Shown: in pieces, positions 1-8,686 of the stretch
Position numbering within the stretch: position 1 is the stretch's first letter
Layout of the letters: each line of letters begins with the position of its first letter
Source: Bacteroidales bacterium UBA5536
Lineage (GTDB): Bacteria; Bacteroidota; Bacteroidia; Bacteroidales; F082
DNA: 64,000 nucleotides
Direction of reading: 5' to 3'
NCBI GenBank assembly: GCA_002426795.1
Contig: DINQ01000011.1
Coordinates: forward strand, 186,001 to 250,000
Notes under the pieces: generated by a model
Told to the model about the DNA's origin: nothing
What the model saw: only the letters and a program-made list of their open reading frames with translations
Database searches by the model: none
Translations under genes and position numbers: made by a program

Positions 1-1617
1 ATCTTTTGTCTGCCAGTCTTTGGCGCGCGCCAGAGGTGGTTCGCCCGATTCTGTTGGCAGATAGGCATCTACCGGTGGTAGGTGTAGTGGCAGTTCCGTT
101 TCGTCGAGCATATATGGCATGCCATCTTTGTAATAAACCGGGAAAGGTTCGCCCCAATAGCGCTGTCGGCTGAAAATTGCATCACGCAGACGGAAATTAG
201 TGCGTGCGCTACCAATGCCTCTTTTTTCGGCTTCAGCCACAACAGCCAGAATGGCTTGTTTTACATCCATGCCGTTGATGAAACCTGAATTGATCAGTTC
301 ACCTTCCTTGGCATCGTAGGATTCCTCCCAGGTCTGAGGATCAGAAGTCGCTTCGCCAGCCTGTTTCACAACCTGAATGATGGGAAGCTTGAAATGACGT
401 GCAAAGGCAAAGTCGCGGCTGTCGTGCGCCGGCACAGCCATAATAGCGCCCGTCCCGTAGCCCATCAGTACATAATCGGCAATCCAGACCGGGATTTTTT
501 GGTTTGTAAAAGGATTAATTGCGTAGGCTCCTGTAAACTGCCCGGTAACTTTTTTCACCTCAGTCATGCGCTCACGCTCTGAGCGGTTTTTGGTGCGGTG
601 GATATAGTTGTCGATGGCATTTTTTTGCGCTTCGGTTGTGATCTTTGTCACCAACTCATGCTCAGGCGCCAACACCATGAAAGTTGCACCAAAAATTGTG
701 TCGGGGCGGGTAGTAAAGACTTCTATAACATCTTTGGAGCCATCGAGTTGGAAACTGACAGTACCGCCCACAGATTTCCCGATCCAGTTGCGCTGAATGT
801 CTTTGATCGAATCGGCCCACTCAAGGGTATCGAGGCCCCTCAGCAAACGATCAGCATACGCCGTAATTCGCAGCAACCACTGCTTCATCGATTTGCGTTC
901 GACCGGATGACCGCCGCGTACCGAAAGGCCATCGCTCACCTCATCGTTGGCAAGCACCGTGCCCAACTCAGGGCACCAGTTTACAACGGTATCAGCCAGA
1001 TAAGCAAGCCGGTAGTTCATCAGGATTTCCTGCTGTTGGGTTTCGTCCATCGCCTTCCATTCTGTTGCCGAAAAAGAAGCATGGTCGCTGCAGGCGGCTT
1101 CAACCGATTCGCTTCCATTTTTAGCGAATCCTTCAATCAGCTGGCTGATAGGTTCTGCTTTGTCGGTTTGCTTATTGTACCATGAGTTAAACAGCTGAAT
1201 AAATGTCCATTGCGTCCATTTATAATAGTGTGGATCGCTGGTACGCACTTCGCGGCTCCAGTCGTATGAAAAACCAATTTTATCGAGCTGCTCACGGTAA
1301 CGGGCAATATTTTTTTCGGTTGTTATAGCCGGATGCGTTCCGGTTTGGATTGCGTATTGCTCTGCTGGCAATCCATAAGCGTCGTAGCCCATGGGGTGCA
1401 ATACATTGAAACCTTTTAATCTTTTGTAGCGGGCAAAAATGTCGGATGCAATATAGCCCAGCGGATGACCCACGTGTAAACCTGCCCCCGAAGGATATGG
1501 GAACATATCAAGCACGTAAAATTTTGGTTTATTTTGGTCGATATCAACCTTGTAGATTTGGTGTTCGCGCCAGAAATCCTGCCACTTTTGCTCAACAGCT
1601 GTAAAATTGTAATCCAT
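1..1617 (-). CDS. leuS: leucyl-tRNA synthetase, C-terminal part outside the window
   Basis: Class I aminoacyl-tRNA synthetase that charges tRNA-Leu in the cytoplasm. Reading the minus strand from ATG at 1617 gives an open frame to the window edge, about 539 codons. The start MDYNFTAVEQKWQDFW, the HIGH signature as HVGH in a GAGLHVGHPLGY context near residue 45, and the CP1 editing domain (TTRPDTIFGATFMVLAPEH, then the GTGAIMAVPAHDSRD stretch) are all typical of bacterial LeuRS. The KMSKS loop and anticodon-binding domain lie beyond the left edge. It starts 34 nt after the stop of the upstream dipeptidase gene on the same strand, so the two may be co-transcribed. Confidence 0.97.
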   Translation of the reverse strand, partial: MDYNFTAVEQKWQDFWREHQIYKVDIDQNKPKFYVLDMFPYPSGAGLHVGHPLGYIASDIFARYKRLKGFNVLHPMGYDAYGLPAEQYAIQTGTHPAITTEKNIARYREQLDKIGFSYDWSREVRTSDPHYYKWTQWTFIQLFNSWYNKQTDKAEPISQLIEGFAKNGSESVEAACSDHASFSATEWKAMDETQQQEILMNYRLAYLADTVVNWCPELGTVLANDEVSDGLSVRGGHPVERKSMKQWLLRITAYADRLLRGLDTLEWADSIKDIQRNWIGKSVGGTVSFQLDGSKDVIEVFTTRPDTIFGATFMVLAPEHELVTKITTEAQKNAIDNYIHRTKNRSERERMTEVKKVTGQFTGAYAINPFTNQKIPVWIADYVLMGYGTGAIMAVPAHDSRDFAFARHFKLPIIQVVKQAGEATSDPQTWEESYDAKEGELINSGFINGMDVKQAILAVVAEAEKRGIGSARTNFRLRDAIFSRQRYWGEPFPVYYKDGMPYMLDETELPLHLPPVDAYLPTESGEPPLARAKDWQTKD

Positions 1618-1651
1618 ATAATTGTCAGGGTAATTTCTAAAATTCTTTGTC

Positions 1652-2341
1652 TTAATTTTTTAATGTGTGAAACGGCAGATCCAACAGTGGAAATTGCTCC
1701 CAGCCATTGTAATCGTAATGCCACCATTCGGAGAAATAGACCTCAAAGCCATGTTTACGCATGGTGTTGATGAGCAAGGTTCTGTTATGAATGGCGGTTT
1801 TAGTTGCATCTTCACAAGTGGGTGATGCCCGTCGTGTGAAGTTGTCATATTCTGTCGGCATTTCTAGTTCTTCGCCGGTTTTCAGATCGATGAGCGTCAG
1901 GTCGATAGCTGCGCCTCTGTTGTGCCGCGAACCATGCCAGGGGGCTGCGACAAAGAGTGTGTCGGGATACACTTCGTAAAAACGCAAAGTGGCAGTATAG
2001 GGTCGGTAAGCGTCAAATATTTTCAGCCCAAGACCATTAACCGCCAGTTCCTGCTGTACCGCCTTGAGTGCCTCGGCTACCGGTTTGCGCGCAAATGCCG
2101 CTACTTCGGGATAGATGACTTCGCCCGTAAAATTATTTTTGCTGGCATAACGGATATCGAGAATCAGGTTTGGGATGAAAGCACTCAGGTCGATCATTTC
2201 CATGTCAGCATTCTCTGCAACTTCCTGCAAATAAGCCTCTTTGGTATTCGTTAAGGGCAATCCATAGGGATTTCGCTTGTCGGTCTGCTGTGCGCTGGCC
2301 GAAAGTGCGGCGAAAGCCAAAAACAAAATCAGTATACGCAT
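1652..2341 (-). CDS. D-alanyl-D-alanine dipeptidase, VanX/DdpX-like (M15D)
   Basis: 229 aa zinc dipeptidase with an N-terminal signal sequence (about residues 1-17, ending ASAQ), so probably periplasmic. The M15D zinc site is intact: H140 and D147 in SRHNRGAAIDL, and E205/H208 in SEWWHYDY; the arginine of DAYRP (about residue 113) matches the substrate-side arginine of VanX. The family hydrolyses D-Ala-D-Ala. No vanHA or VanRS-like genes are nearby, so cell-wall turnover or peptide scavenging is more likely than glycopeptide resistance (inference). It lies upstream of leuS on the same strand. Confidence 0.9.
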   Translation of the reverse strand: MRILILFLAFAALSASAQQTDKRNPYGLPLTNTKEAYLQEVAENADMEMIDLSAFIPNLILDIRYASKNNFTGEVIYPEVAAFARKPVAEALKAVQQELAVNGLGLKIFDAYRPYTATLRFYEVYPDTLFVAAPWHGSRHNRGAAIDLTLIDLKTGEELEMPTEYDNFTRRASPTCEDATKTAIHNRTLLINTMRKHGFEVYFSEWWHYDYNGWEQFPLLDLPFHTLKN

Positions 2342-2366
2342 GCTGTTTGCCTTCTGTTTCAGCCTG

Positions 2367-2374
2367 CGAAGGTA
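2367..2374 (-). promoter_or_regulatory. putative -7 box for the dipeptidase gene
   Basis: On the minus strand TACCTTCG matches TAnnTTTG with one mismatch and would give a leader of about 20 nt. No clear TTG -33 element was seen. Confidence 0.35.
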
Positions 2375-2480
2375 TAAAAAAGGAGTGTAACGATGTATGC
2401 GGGAGAAAGATGGATAAAATGAGGCAAAAATCTGTCAGAGAAATAACAATACAGTGAAGTTTATTACTTTTACGCCATCA

Positions 2481-3365
2481 ATGATCCAGCAAGAAGAATC
2501 ATATAGCCGCCGTCAACTCCGAAGTTCCTACCTCACTTCGGTTATCAGCATCATGTTGGTGCTCTTTATGCTTGGATTGTTGGGCCTGCTTGTGTTGCAT
2601 GCACAAAAACTCTCTGATCACATCCGTGAAAATATAGGGTTCGAGATTATCATGAAAGACGATGTGAAAGAGGCAGACATCCTGCGCCTGCAAAAAATGC
2701 TCGATGCCACACAATACGTCAAATCAACCGCCTACATCACCCGCGAGGAAGCCACCAAGCGACTCAGTCGAGATCTGGGCGAGGACTTCATTCAGTGGCT
2801 TGGCGATGAAGAAAATCCCTTGTTGCCTTCCATCGATGTGCGTTTCAGAGCCGCCTGGGCCAACAACGACAGCCTCACCCGTATCGAAAACATGCTGATT
2901 GCCAATACCGAAGTAAAAGAGGTGTATTACCAGAAATCACTTGTCCACCTCATCAACCAAAATGTGCGCCGCATCGGTATTATCCTGTTCGCTTTGAGTC
3001 TGTTACTTTTGGTAATTGCTATTGCGCTGATCAACAATACCATCCGGTTATCAATTTATTCAAAGCGTTTTTTGATCAAGAGCATGCAGCTGGTGGGTGC
3101 TACCGAAGGATTTATCAGACGGCCCTTTGTTTTTTCGTCCATTTTGCAAGGATTTCTGGGCGGATTATTGGCCGTGCTTTCGCTCACGCTGGTATTGTAT
3201 GCGGCTATTCAAAATATTCCTGAACTGACGCAATTACAAGACCTAAAAATGGTCGGCATACTGTTTGCCTCCATTCTGATAATGGGCATGTTGCTCACCG
3301 GACTTTCCACCGCCATCTCGATCAACAAATACCTCAGAGCCAAGACCGACAAACTCTTTGCCTGA
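2481..3365 (+). CDS. ftsX: cell division protein FtsX (permease subunit of FtsEX)
   Basis: 294 aa inner-membrane protein with the FtsX layout: short cytoplasmic N-terminus, first membrane helix around residues 20-45, an extracytoplasmic domain of about 110 residues, then three helices in the last 130 residues. FtsX works with the ATPase FtsE to control septal peptidoglycan hydrolases; no ftsE is in the window. An in-frame GTG at 2454 could add nine residues, but a -7-like TACTTTTA at 2465-2472 would put transcription start at or just before the ATG at 2481, so the shorter form is preferred. First gene of a run with DUF3098, uppP and truB. Confidence 0.93.
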   Translation: MIQQEESYSRRQLRSSYLTSVISIMLVLFMLGLLGLLVLHAQKLSDHIRENIGFEIIMKDDVKEADILRLQKMLDATQYVKSTAYITREEATKRLSRDLGEDFIQWLGDEENPLLPSIDVRFRAAWANNDSLTRIENMLIANTEVKEVYYQKSLVHLINQNVRRIGIILFALSLLLLVIAIALINNTIRLSIYSKRFLIKSMQLVGATEGFIRRPFVFSSILQGFLGGLLAVLSLTLVLYAAIQNIPELTQLQDLKMVGILFASILIMGMLLTGLSTAISINKYLRAKTDKLFA

Positions 3366-3376
3366 TGAATTTGCCA

Positions 3377-3404
3377 TTGAGTGGACGAAAAAATTGTACT
3401 TTTG
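3377..3404 (+). promoter_or_regulatory. Bacteroidota promoter before the DUF3098 gene
   Basis: TTG at 3377-3379, a 17 nt spacer and TACTTTTG at 3397-3404 match the -33/-7 consensus. Transcription would begin about ten bases before the ATG at 3421, giving DUF3098-uppP-truB their own promoter behind ftsX. Confidence 0.65.
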
Positions 3405-3420
3405 ACCAAATTTTTAACGG

Positions 3421-3693
3421 ATGAATACCCAAAAAAAACCTACCAAAGACAAGCAACCCGAAATTAATAAATCGCAGGCATTTGCTTTTACCAGAGAGAA
3501 CTACAAATGGGTTTTTATTGGATTGGCCTTTATTGTGGTGGGTTTCCTGCTCATGATTGGTGGCGGATCTGACAATCCGGATGTATTCAGCGAGGGCATT
3601 TTCAGCTTCCAGCGTTGGACTTTAGCACCCTTGCTGGTTTTGATCGGCTATGCCATCGAGATTTATGCCATCATGAAAAAACCTCGCGACTAA
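3421..3693 (+). CDS. DUF3098 family small membrane protein
   Basis: 90 aa. A polar lysine-rich N-terminus (about 28 residues) is followed by two hydrophobic segments, about residues 30-48 and 66-84, joined by a glycine-rich loop (GGGSDNPDVFSEGIF). This fits DUF3098, a Bacteroidota family commonly found between ftsX and uppP, as here. Its function is not known; the location suggests a role linked to envelope synthesis or division (inference). It ends 3 nt before uppP. Confidence 0.85.
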   Translation: MNTQKKPTKDKQPEINKSQAFAFTRENYKWVFIGLAFIVVGFLLMIGGGSDNPDVFSEGIFSFQRWTLAPLLVLIGYAIEIYAIMKKPRD

Positions 3694-3696
3694 GAC

Positions 3697-4476
3697 ATGA
3701 GTATTATACAGGCCATCATCATCGCCATTGTAGAAGGCATCACCGAGTTTTTACCGGTTTCTTCAACCGGGCACATGATTATCACCCAAGAATTGCTGGG
3801 CATCGAAATCACTGAATTTGTCAAGGCTTTTACCGTTAATATCCAGTTTGGCGCCATCCTTTCGGTGATTGTGCTTTATTGGAAACGTTTTTTCCAGACC
3901 CTCGATTTTTATTACAAGCTTTTTGTGGCTTTTCTGCCTGCAGCTGTCATTGGGTTTCTGGCAAGCGACTTCATTGACAGTCTTCTCGAAAATGTGGTCG
4001 TTGTTGCTGTAATGCTTGTTTTGGGTGGTATCGTGCTGATTTTTGTTGACAAATGGTTCAACAAACCAAAAGAAGACCAAACCATTACTTATCCTACGGC
4101 CCTTAAAATCGGTTTTTATCAATGTATTGCGATGATTCCGGGTGTGAGCCGCTCTGCTGCTACCATCATAGGCGGAATGACCCAAAAACTCGACCGCAAA
4201 ACCGCCGCCGAATTTTCCTTTTTTCTGGCTGTACCAACCATGTTTGCTGCCTCTGCCTATAAGCTGCTCCAAAACTATAAAAGCATCGACAGCACCAATA
4301 TTGATTTATTGCTGATTGGTAATGCGGTAGCTTTTGTCGTCGCCCTGATCGCGATAAAAACATTCATCACATTTGTAACCCGTTACGGATTCAAAATCTT
4401 TGGCTACTACCGCATTGTGGTTGGAGTAGCTATCTTGGTGCTGATTGCCCTGGGTTACGACCTAAACCTCGTATAA
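3697..4476 (+). CDS. uppP: undecaprenyl-diphosphate phosphatase
   Basis: 259 aa polytopic membrane enzyme that dephosphorylates undecaprenyl pyrophosphate to recycle the lipid carrier for peptidoglycan and other surface polymers. Both BacA/UppP signatures are present: EGITEFLPVSSTGH (E13, E17, H26) and PGVSRSAAT at about residues 148-156 with the catalytic arginine. Length and about seven to eight hydrophobic segments are normal for the family. The stop TAA shares one base with the truB ATG (TAATG), so the two are translationally coupled. Confidence 0.97.
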   Translation: MSIIQAIIIAIVEGITEFLPVSSTGHMIITQELLGIEITEFVKAFTVNIQFGAILSVIVLYWKRFFQTLDFYYKLFVAFLPAAVIGFLASDFIDSLLENVVVVAVMLVLGGIVLIFVDKWFNKPKEDQTITYPTALKIGFYQCIAMIPGVSRSAATIIGGMTQKLDRKTAAEFSFFLAVPTMFAASAYKLLQNYKSIDSTNIDLLLIGNAVAFVVALIAIKTFITFVTRYGFKIFGYYRIVVGVAILVLIALGYDLNLV

Positions 4477-5195
4477 TGTCCTTTCATTTTGAAGAAGGAG
4501 AAGTGTTGCTGGTTGACAAACCCAGCGATTGGACTTCCTTTGACGTGGTCAATTTCACCCGCTCGCTCATCAAGCGATTTCATAAAATTCCCAAGCTTAA
4601 AGTAGGGCATGCCGGAACACTCGACCCACTTGCAACCGGTTTGTTGATTCTCTGCACAGGCAAAATGACCAAACGTATCCAGGATTTTCAGGATCAGGAC
4701 AAGGAATATACTGGCACGATTCGCCTGGGCATGACAACACCTTCTTACGATCTGGAATCGGAGGCTGACGCAACATTTCTAACTGACAATATCAGTGCCG
4801 AGATGATTGAAAAGGCCCGCCAAAGTTTGGTAGGCGATCAAATGCAGATGCCACCAATCTACTCAGCCATCAAAATCGATGGCAAACGCGCTTTCCTCTA
4901 CGCCCGCAAAAACAAGGATGTGCAACTTACAGCCCGATCGATCCGAATCAATTATTTTGAATTAGACACAACTAGTTTTCCAGATATCAAATTTGTGGTT
5001 GGCTGTAGCAAAGGCACTTACATCCGTAGCCTCGCACACGACTTTGGAAAAGCACTCAACAACGGTGGCTGCCTTGCTGCCTTGCGCCGCACCAAAATCG
5101 GAGATTTCAAGGTCGAAAACGCCTTGACACCTGAAGACCTGAAAAAAATGATTATCGATACAGCTCCTGCAGCCGGTCTGACCGAAAATTCCTGA
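4476..5195 (+). CDS. truB: tRNA pseudouridine(55) synthase
   Basis: 239 aa. Makes pseudouridine 55 in the T-loop of tRNAs. The catalytic aspartate is D50 in the family motif GHAGTLDPLATGLL. Motifs MPPIYSAIKIDGKRAF and CSKGTYIRSLAHDFG are also typical. The C-terminus is short, without a full PUA domain, as in many Bacteroidota TruB. Overlaps uppP by one base; last gene of the run. Confidence 0.96.
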   Translation: MSFHFEEGEVLLVDKPSDWTSFDVVNFTRSLIKRFHKIPKLKVGHAGTLDPLATGLLILCTGKMTKRIQDFQDQDKEYTGTIRLGMTTPSYDLESEADATFLTDNISAEMIEKARQSLVGDQMQMPPIYSAIKIDGKRAFLYARKNKDVQLTARSIRINYFELDTTSFPDIKFVVGCSKGTYIRSLAHDFGKALNNGGCLAALRRTKIGDFKVENALTPEDLKKMIIDTAPAAGLTENS

Positions 5196-5221
5196 TAATG
5201 ACGGAATAAGACTTTAATTAC

Positions 5222-5252
5222 TTGACTTCGGCACGATATTGGGTTACCTTTG
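5222..5252 (+). promoter_or_regulatory. promoter for queA
   Basis: TTG at 5222-5224, a 20 nt spacer and a perfect TACCTTTG at 5245-5252. The leader to the queA ATG is about 70 nt and AT-rich. Confidence 0.65.
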
Positions 5253-5329
5253 CAATCCACTTTTTCAAGCAAGGCTTAAATTTTGCAAGGAATATTACAC
5301 AGGAAGTTGGAAATTAATTAATTAAGCTA

Positions 5330-6379
5330 ATGAAACTATCGCAATTCAGGTTTAACCTGCCTCAGAATCTTATTGCTAGTCACCCTCCAAAAAACCGCGA
5401 CGAGTCCCGTTTGATGGTTTTAAACAGAAAAGACAAAACAATCGAACACCGAATTTTTAAAGATATTCTCGAATATTTTAAAGATGGTGATGTATTTGTT
5501 TTAAATAACACCAAAGTATTTCCGGCGCGACTTTATGGCGAGAAAGAAAAAACCGGCGCCAAAATTGAAGTTTTTCTGCTGCGAGAGCTCAATCGCGAAA
5601 GTCGTTTGTGGGATGTACTGGTCGATCCTGCACGCAAAATCAGAATAGGCAACAAGCTCTATTTTGGGGATGACGAGTCGCTCGTGGCGGAAGTGATCGA
5701 CAACACCACTTCGCGAGGACGAACACTGCGTTTCTTGTTCGACGGACCTTATGAAGAGTTCAAGAAAACCATTCAGGCTTTGGGCAAAACTCCGCTTCCA
5801 AAAATCCACGACCGTCCTATCGAACCGGAAGACGAAGAACGCTACCAAACCATTTATGCCAAGCACGAAGGTGCTATTGCTGCTCCAACGGCCGGGCTCC
5901 ACTTCAGCCGTGAGCTGATGAAACGTTTAGAACTGATTGGTGTTTCATTTGCCGAAGTAACCTTGCATGCAGGTATGGGAAACTTCAGAACCATTGAGGT
6001 TGAAGATCTTACCAAACACAAAATGGATTCGGAAGAGATGTTTATCACCGAAGACAATGCCGAAATCATCAACGATTGCAAAGAAAGACGCAGCACGCTG
6101 GTTTCTGTAGGAACAACAACCATGAAAGCACTAGAAACTGCCGTAACCATAAGCGGCCGCATCAAACCGATGAACGGATGGACCAATAAATTTATTTTTC
6201 CACCCTACGAATTCAGCATGGCCGATGCCATGGTTACTAATTTTCATCTGCCAAAATCACCCATGATGATGCAGGCCGCCGCTTTTGCTGATTATGACTT
6301 TCTGATGAAAGCCTACAAAGAAGCGATTGCCAACAAGTACCGTTTCTTTACTTATGGTGATGCCATGCTGATCCTATAG
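5330..6379 (+). CDS. queA: S-adenosylmethionine:tRNA ribosyltransferase-isomerase
   Basis: 349 aa. Transfers and isomerises the ribosyl part of SAM onto 7-aminomethyl-7-deazaguanine in tRNA, the penultimate step to queuosine. QueA hallmarks: FRFNLPQNLIASHPPKNRDESRLMV-type N-terminus, FVLNNTKVFPARLYG, AAPTAGLHFS, VTLHAGMGNF and TNFHLPKSPMMM. Length matches the family. It has its own promoter and is closed by the hairpin at 6401-6433, so it is a single-gene unit. Confidence 0.96.
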   Translation: MKLSQFRFNLPQNLIASHPPKNRDESRLMVLNRKDKTIEHRIFKDILEYFKDGDVFVLNNTKVFPARLYGEKEKTGAKIEVFLLRELNRESRLWDVLVDPARKIRIGNKLYFGDDESLVAEVIDNTTSRGRTLRFLFDGPYEEFKKTIQALGKTPLPKIHDRPIEPEDEERYQTIYAKHEGAIAAPTAGLHFSRELMKRLELIGVSFAEVTLHAGMGNFRTIEVEDLTKHKMDSEEMFITEDNAEIINDCKERRSTLVSVGTTTMKALETAVTISGRIKPMNGWTNKFIFPPYEFSMADAMVTNFHLPKSPMMMQAAAFADYDFLMKAYKEAIANKYRFFTYGDAMLIL

Positions 6380-6400
6380 AAACATCAAATATTTTACCCA

Positions 6401-6433
6401 AAAAGGCTGACGCTAATCGTGTCAGCCTTTTTT
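6401..6433 (+). terminator. intrinsic terminator after queA
   Basis: Stem GGCTGAC (6405-6411) with GTCAGCC (6421-6427), nine-base loop, flanked by an A-run and followed by six or seven T. Confidence 0.9.
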
Positions 6434-6466
6434 GTTGTTGCCCGTCAGCCATATGAGGCAATTTTC

Positions 6467-6474
6467 TAATTTTG
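6467..6474 (+). promoter_or_regulatory. -7 box directly before the glyQS start (leaderless candidate)
   Basis: TAATTTTG is a perfect TAnnTTTG box. It is followed by only four bases (CGCC) and then the ATG at 6479, which would place the start codon at or next to the transcription start. No clear -33 TTG. Confidence 0.55.
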
Positions 6475-6478
6475 CGCC

Positions 6479-8005
6479 ATGACAAATCAGGAAGACTTTT
6501 TTAAAAAAATAACATCCCATGCCAAAGAGTATGGTTTTGTTTTTCAATCGAGTGAGATCTATGACGGCCTGAGCGCCGTTTACGATTACGGCCAGAATGG
6601 CGTTGAACTCAAAAACAACATTAGGTCCTATTGGTGGAAATCAATGGTACAGTTTCACGACAATATCGTGGGTCTCGATGCTGCGATTTTTATGCACCCA
6701 ACCACATGGAAAGCCTCCGGACACGTGGATGCATTCAACGATCCATTGATCGACAACAAGGACTCGAAAAAACGCTATCGTGCCGACGTGCTTGTAGAAG
6801 ATCACATGGCCAAAATTGCAGACAAAATCGCCAAAGAGGTAGAAAAAGCGCGCAAACGTTTTGGTGATAGTTTTGATGAAACCCAATTCGTTTCAACAAA
6901 TGCACGAGTTCTTGAATACCAGGCACAAATCGATATAGCCTCTAAACGTTTGTATGGTGGCCTGGAAAACAATGACCTGGCCGACATCAAGCAACTGATC
7001 GAAGATTTGGGTATCGTTTGTCCAATTTCAGGCTCACGAAACTGGACCGAAGTGCGTCAGTTTAACCTGATGTTTTCCACACAAATGGGAAGTACAGCTG
7101 AAGGTGCCAGCGAAATTTTCCTGCGCCCCGAGACGGCTCAGGGTATTTTTGTGAACTACCTCAACGTACAAAAAACCGGCAGGATGAAGCTGCCTTTTGG
7201 CATTGCACAAACTGGCAAAGCTTTCCGCAACGAAATCGTTGCACGTCAGTTTATTTTTCGCATGCGTGAGTTCGAGCAGATGGAAATGCAGTTTTTTGTC
7301 CGCCCAGGCGAAGAGCTCCAATGGTATGAATACTGGAAGCAAACTCGCCTGAAATGGCATCTTTCGTTGGGTATTCCTGCCGAAAAATACCGTTTCCACA
7401 ATCATGAAAAACTCGCTCACTACGCCAATGCTGCAGCTGATATCGAATTTGAGTTTCCATTCGGATTCAAAGAACTCGAAGGCATTCACTCACGCACCGA
7501 TTTCGACCTGAATGCACACCAGAAATTTTCAGGCAAAAAATTGCAATACTTCGACCCGGAAACCAATGAAAGCTATGTGCCATATGTGGTAGAGACCTCC
7601 ATTGGGCTCGACCGCATGTTTCTGGCGATGCTGAGCAATGCCTACACCGAAGAGCAGCTCGAAGACGGTTCGGAACGTGTTGTCCTCAAACTCCCACCGG
7701 TATTAGCACCCTATAAAGTAGCCATTTTGCCGTTGATGAAAAAAGATGGCCTACCCGAAAAGGGCCGCGAAATCATGGACATGCTCAAGCACGATTTCAT
7801 GTGCCATTACGAAGAAAAAGATGCCATCGGCAAACGTTATCGCCGTCACGACGCCATCGGTACACCATTCTGTGTAACTGTTGACCATCAAACGCTTGAA
7901 GATCAAACCGTGACGCTGCGTGATCGCGACAGCATGCAACAGGAAAGGGTTGCCATCGATCAGCTGGCACATATCATCGGCACCAAAATCAGACCGAAAT
8001 ATTGA
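6479..8005 (+). CDS. glyQS: glycyl-tRNA synthetase, single-chain alpha2 type
   Basis: 508 aa class II synthetase of the archaeal/eukaryotic type that also occurs in Bacteroidota, unlike the alpha2beta2 GlyQ+GlyS enzyme. Motif 2 region FRNEIVARQFIFRMREFEQMEMQ-like and motif 3 region ETSIGLDRMFLAML are evident, and the anticodon-binding domain begins near LAPYKVAILPL. N-terminus has the family form with SSEIYDGLSAVYDYGQNG. Followed by a terminator at 8023-8050. Confidence 0.97.
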   Translation: MTNQEDFFKKITSHAKEYGFVFQSSEIYDGLSAVYDYGQNGVELKNNIRSYWWKSMVQFHDNIVGLDAAIFMHPTTWKASGHVDAFNDPLIDNKDSKKRYRADVLVEDHMAKIADKIAKEVEKARKRFGDSFDETQFVSTNARVLEYQAQIDIASKRLYGGLENNDLADIKQLIEDLGIVCPISGSRNWTEVRQFNLMFSTQMGSTAEGASEIFLRPETAQGIFVNYLNVQKTGRMKLPFGIAQTGKAFRNEIVARQFIFRMREFEQMEMQFFVRPGEELQWYEYWKQTRLKWHLSLGIPAEKYRFHNHEKLAHYANAAADIEFEFPFGFKELEGIHSRTDFDLNAHQKFSGKKLQYFDPETNESYVPYVVETSIGLDRMFLAMLSNAYTEEQLEDGSERVVLKLPPVLAPYKVAILPLMKKDGLPEKGREIMDMLKHDFMCHYEEKDAIGKRYRRHDAIGTPFCVTVDHQTLEDQTVTLRDRDSMQQERVAIDQLAHIIGTKIRPKY

Positions 8006-8022
8006 TAAAAATCTGACTAGAG

Positions 8023-8050
8023 ACCGCTGTAAGAAATTGCAGCGGTTTTT
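8023..8050 (+). terminator. intrinsic terminator after glyQS
   Basis: ACCGCTG (8023-8029) pairs with CAGCGGT (8040-8046), followed by a T-run on the plus strand. The T-run abuts the stop codon of the convergent pth gene. Confidence 0.88.
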
Positions 8051-8614
8051 TTATTTGTTGTTAAAAGCTGTCATGGTACGTTCGATACCCAAAGTAGCAA
8101 AACTTTTCACCATTTCGACAGCGTCATCCAGCCTGGGAAGGATGATTTCTTTTTCCTGGCGGCTCCATTTGCCCAGCACATAATCCACTTGTCGGCCACG
8201 CGGAAAATCGTCGCCAATGCCAAATCGCAATCGGGCAAACTCATTTGTTCCCAGTGTTTCGATGATGTGGTTGAGGCCGTTGTGGCCCGCATCGCCACCT
8301 TTCTTTTTCATACGCAAAAGGCCAGTTGGCAAGGCAATGTCATCTACCACCACCAACACATTTTCGATTGGTATATTTTCGTTGCGCATCCAATATTGAA
8401 CCGCCCTGCCACTCAGGTTCATAAAAGTGGTCGGTTTGATCACAACCAAACTTCTGCTTTTAAACTTCAGCAAAGCGGTTTGCGCAAGCCGGCCTGTTGA
8501 AAAACTTCCACCAAGATCAGTACACAAATGGTCGGCAACCATAAAACCAATATTGTGGCGGGTATCATCGTACTCAGCACCAATATTTCCCAAACAAGCT
8601 ATGAGGTATTTCAT
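8051..8614 (-). CDS. pth: peptidyl-tRNA hydrolase
   Basis: 187 aa. Releases tRNA from prematurely dropped peptidyl-tRNA. Pth signatures: CLGNIGAEYDDTRHNIGF with N10 and catalytic H20, TFMNLSGRAV, VVVDDIALPTG and GGDAGHNGL. The ATG at 8614 is preferred over a TTG six bases upstream because family members begin MKYLI(A/V)xLGN. A terminator separates it from rplY, and a -7-like box sits three bases before the ATG, so it seems to be transcribed on its own. Confidence 0.95.
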   Translation of the reverse strand: MKYLIACLGNIGAEYDDTRHNIGFMVADHLCTDLGGSFSTGRLAQTALLKFKSRSLVVIKPTTFMNLSGRAVQYWMRNENIPIENVLVVVDDIALPTGLLRMKKKGGDAGHNGLNHIIETLGTNEFARLRFGIGDDFPRGRQVDYVLGKWSRQEKEIILPRLDDAVEMVKSFATLGIERTMTAFNNK

Positions 8615-8617
8615 GCG

Positions 8618-8625
8618 CAAAAATT
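8618..8625 (-). promoter_or_regulatory. -7-like box directly before pth
   Basis: Minus-strand AATTTTTG (one mismatch to TAnnTTTG) followed by CGC and the ATG at 8614. It lies between the rplY terminator and pth, as expected if pth has its own leaderless promoter. Confidence 0.4.
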
Positions 8626-8631
8626 GACGAA

Positions 8632-8667
8632 AAAAGGCATAAGGCCTTTTAAAACCCTATGCCTTTT
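8632..8667 (-). terminator. intrinsic terminator between rplY and pth
   Basis: Ten-base stem AAAAGGCATA (8632-8641) with TATGCCTTTT (8658-8667); on the minus strand the right arm runs into a T-run. It ends prs-rplY transcription about 15 nt before pth. Confidence 0.85.
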
Positions 8668-8686
8668 GATGTTCTGTAGATTGAAG

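Noticed and set aside
598..1185. Plus-strand open frame of 195 codons
   Set aside because: It is antisense to the well-conserved leuS coding region and resembles no protein.
1652..2341. Vancomycin resistance (vanX) assignment
   Set aside because: The enzyme family fits, but no vanHA, VanRS-like or ligase genes accompany it.
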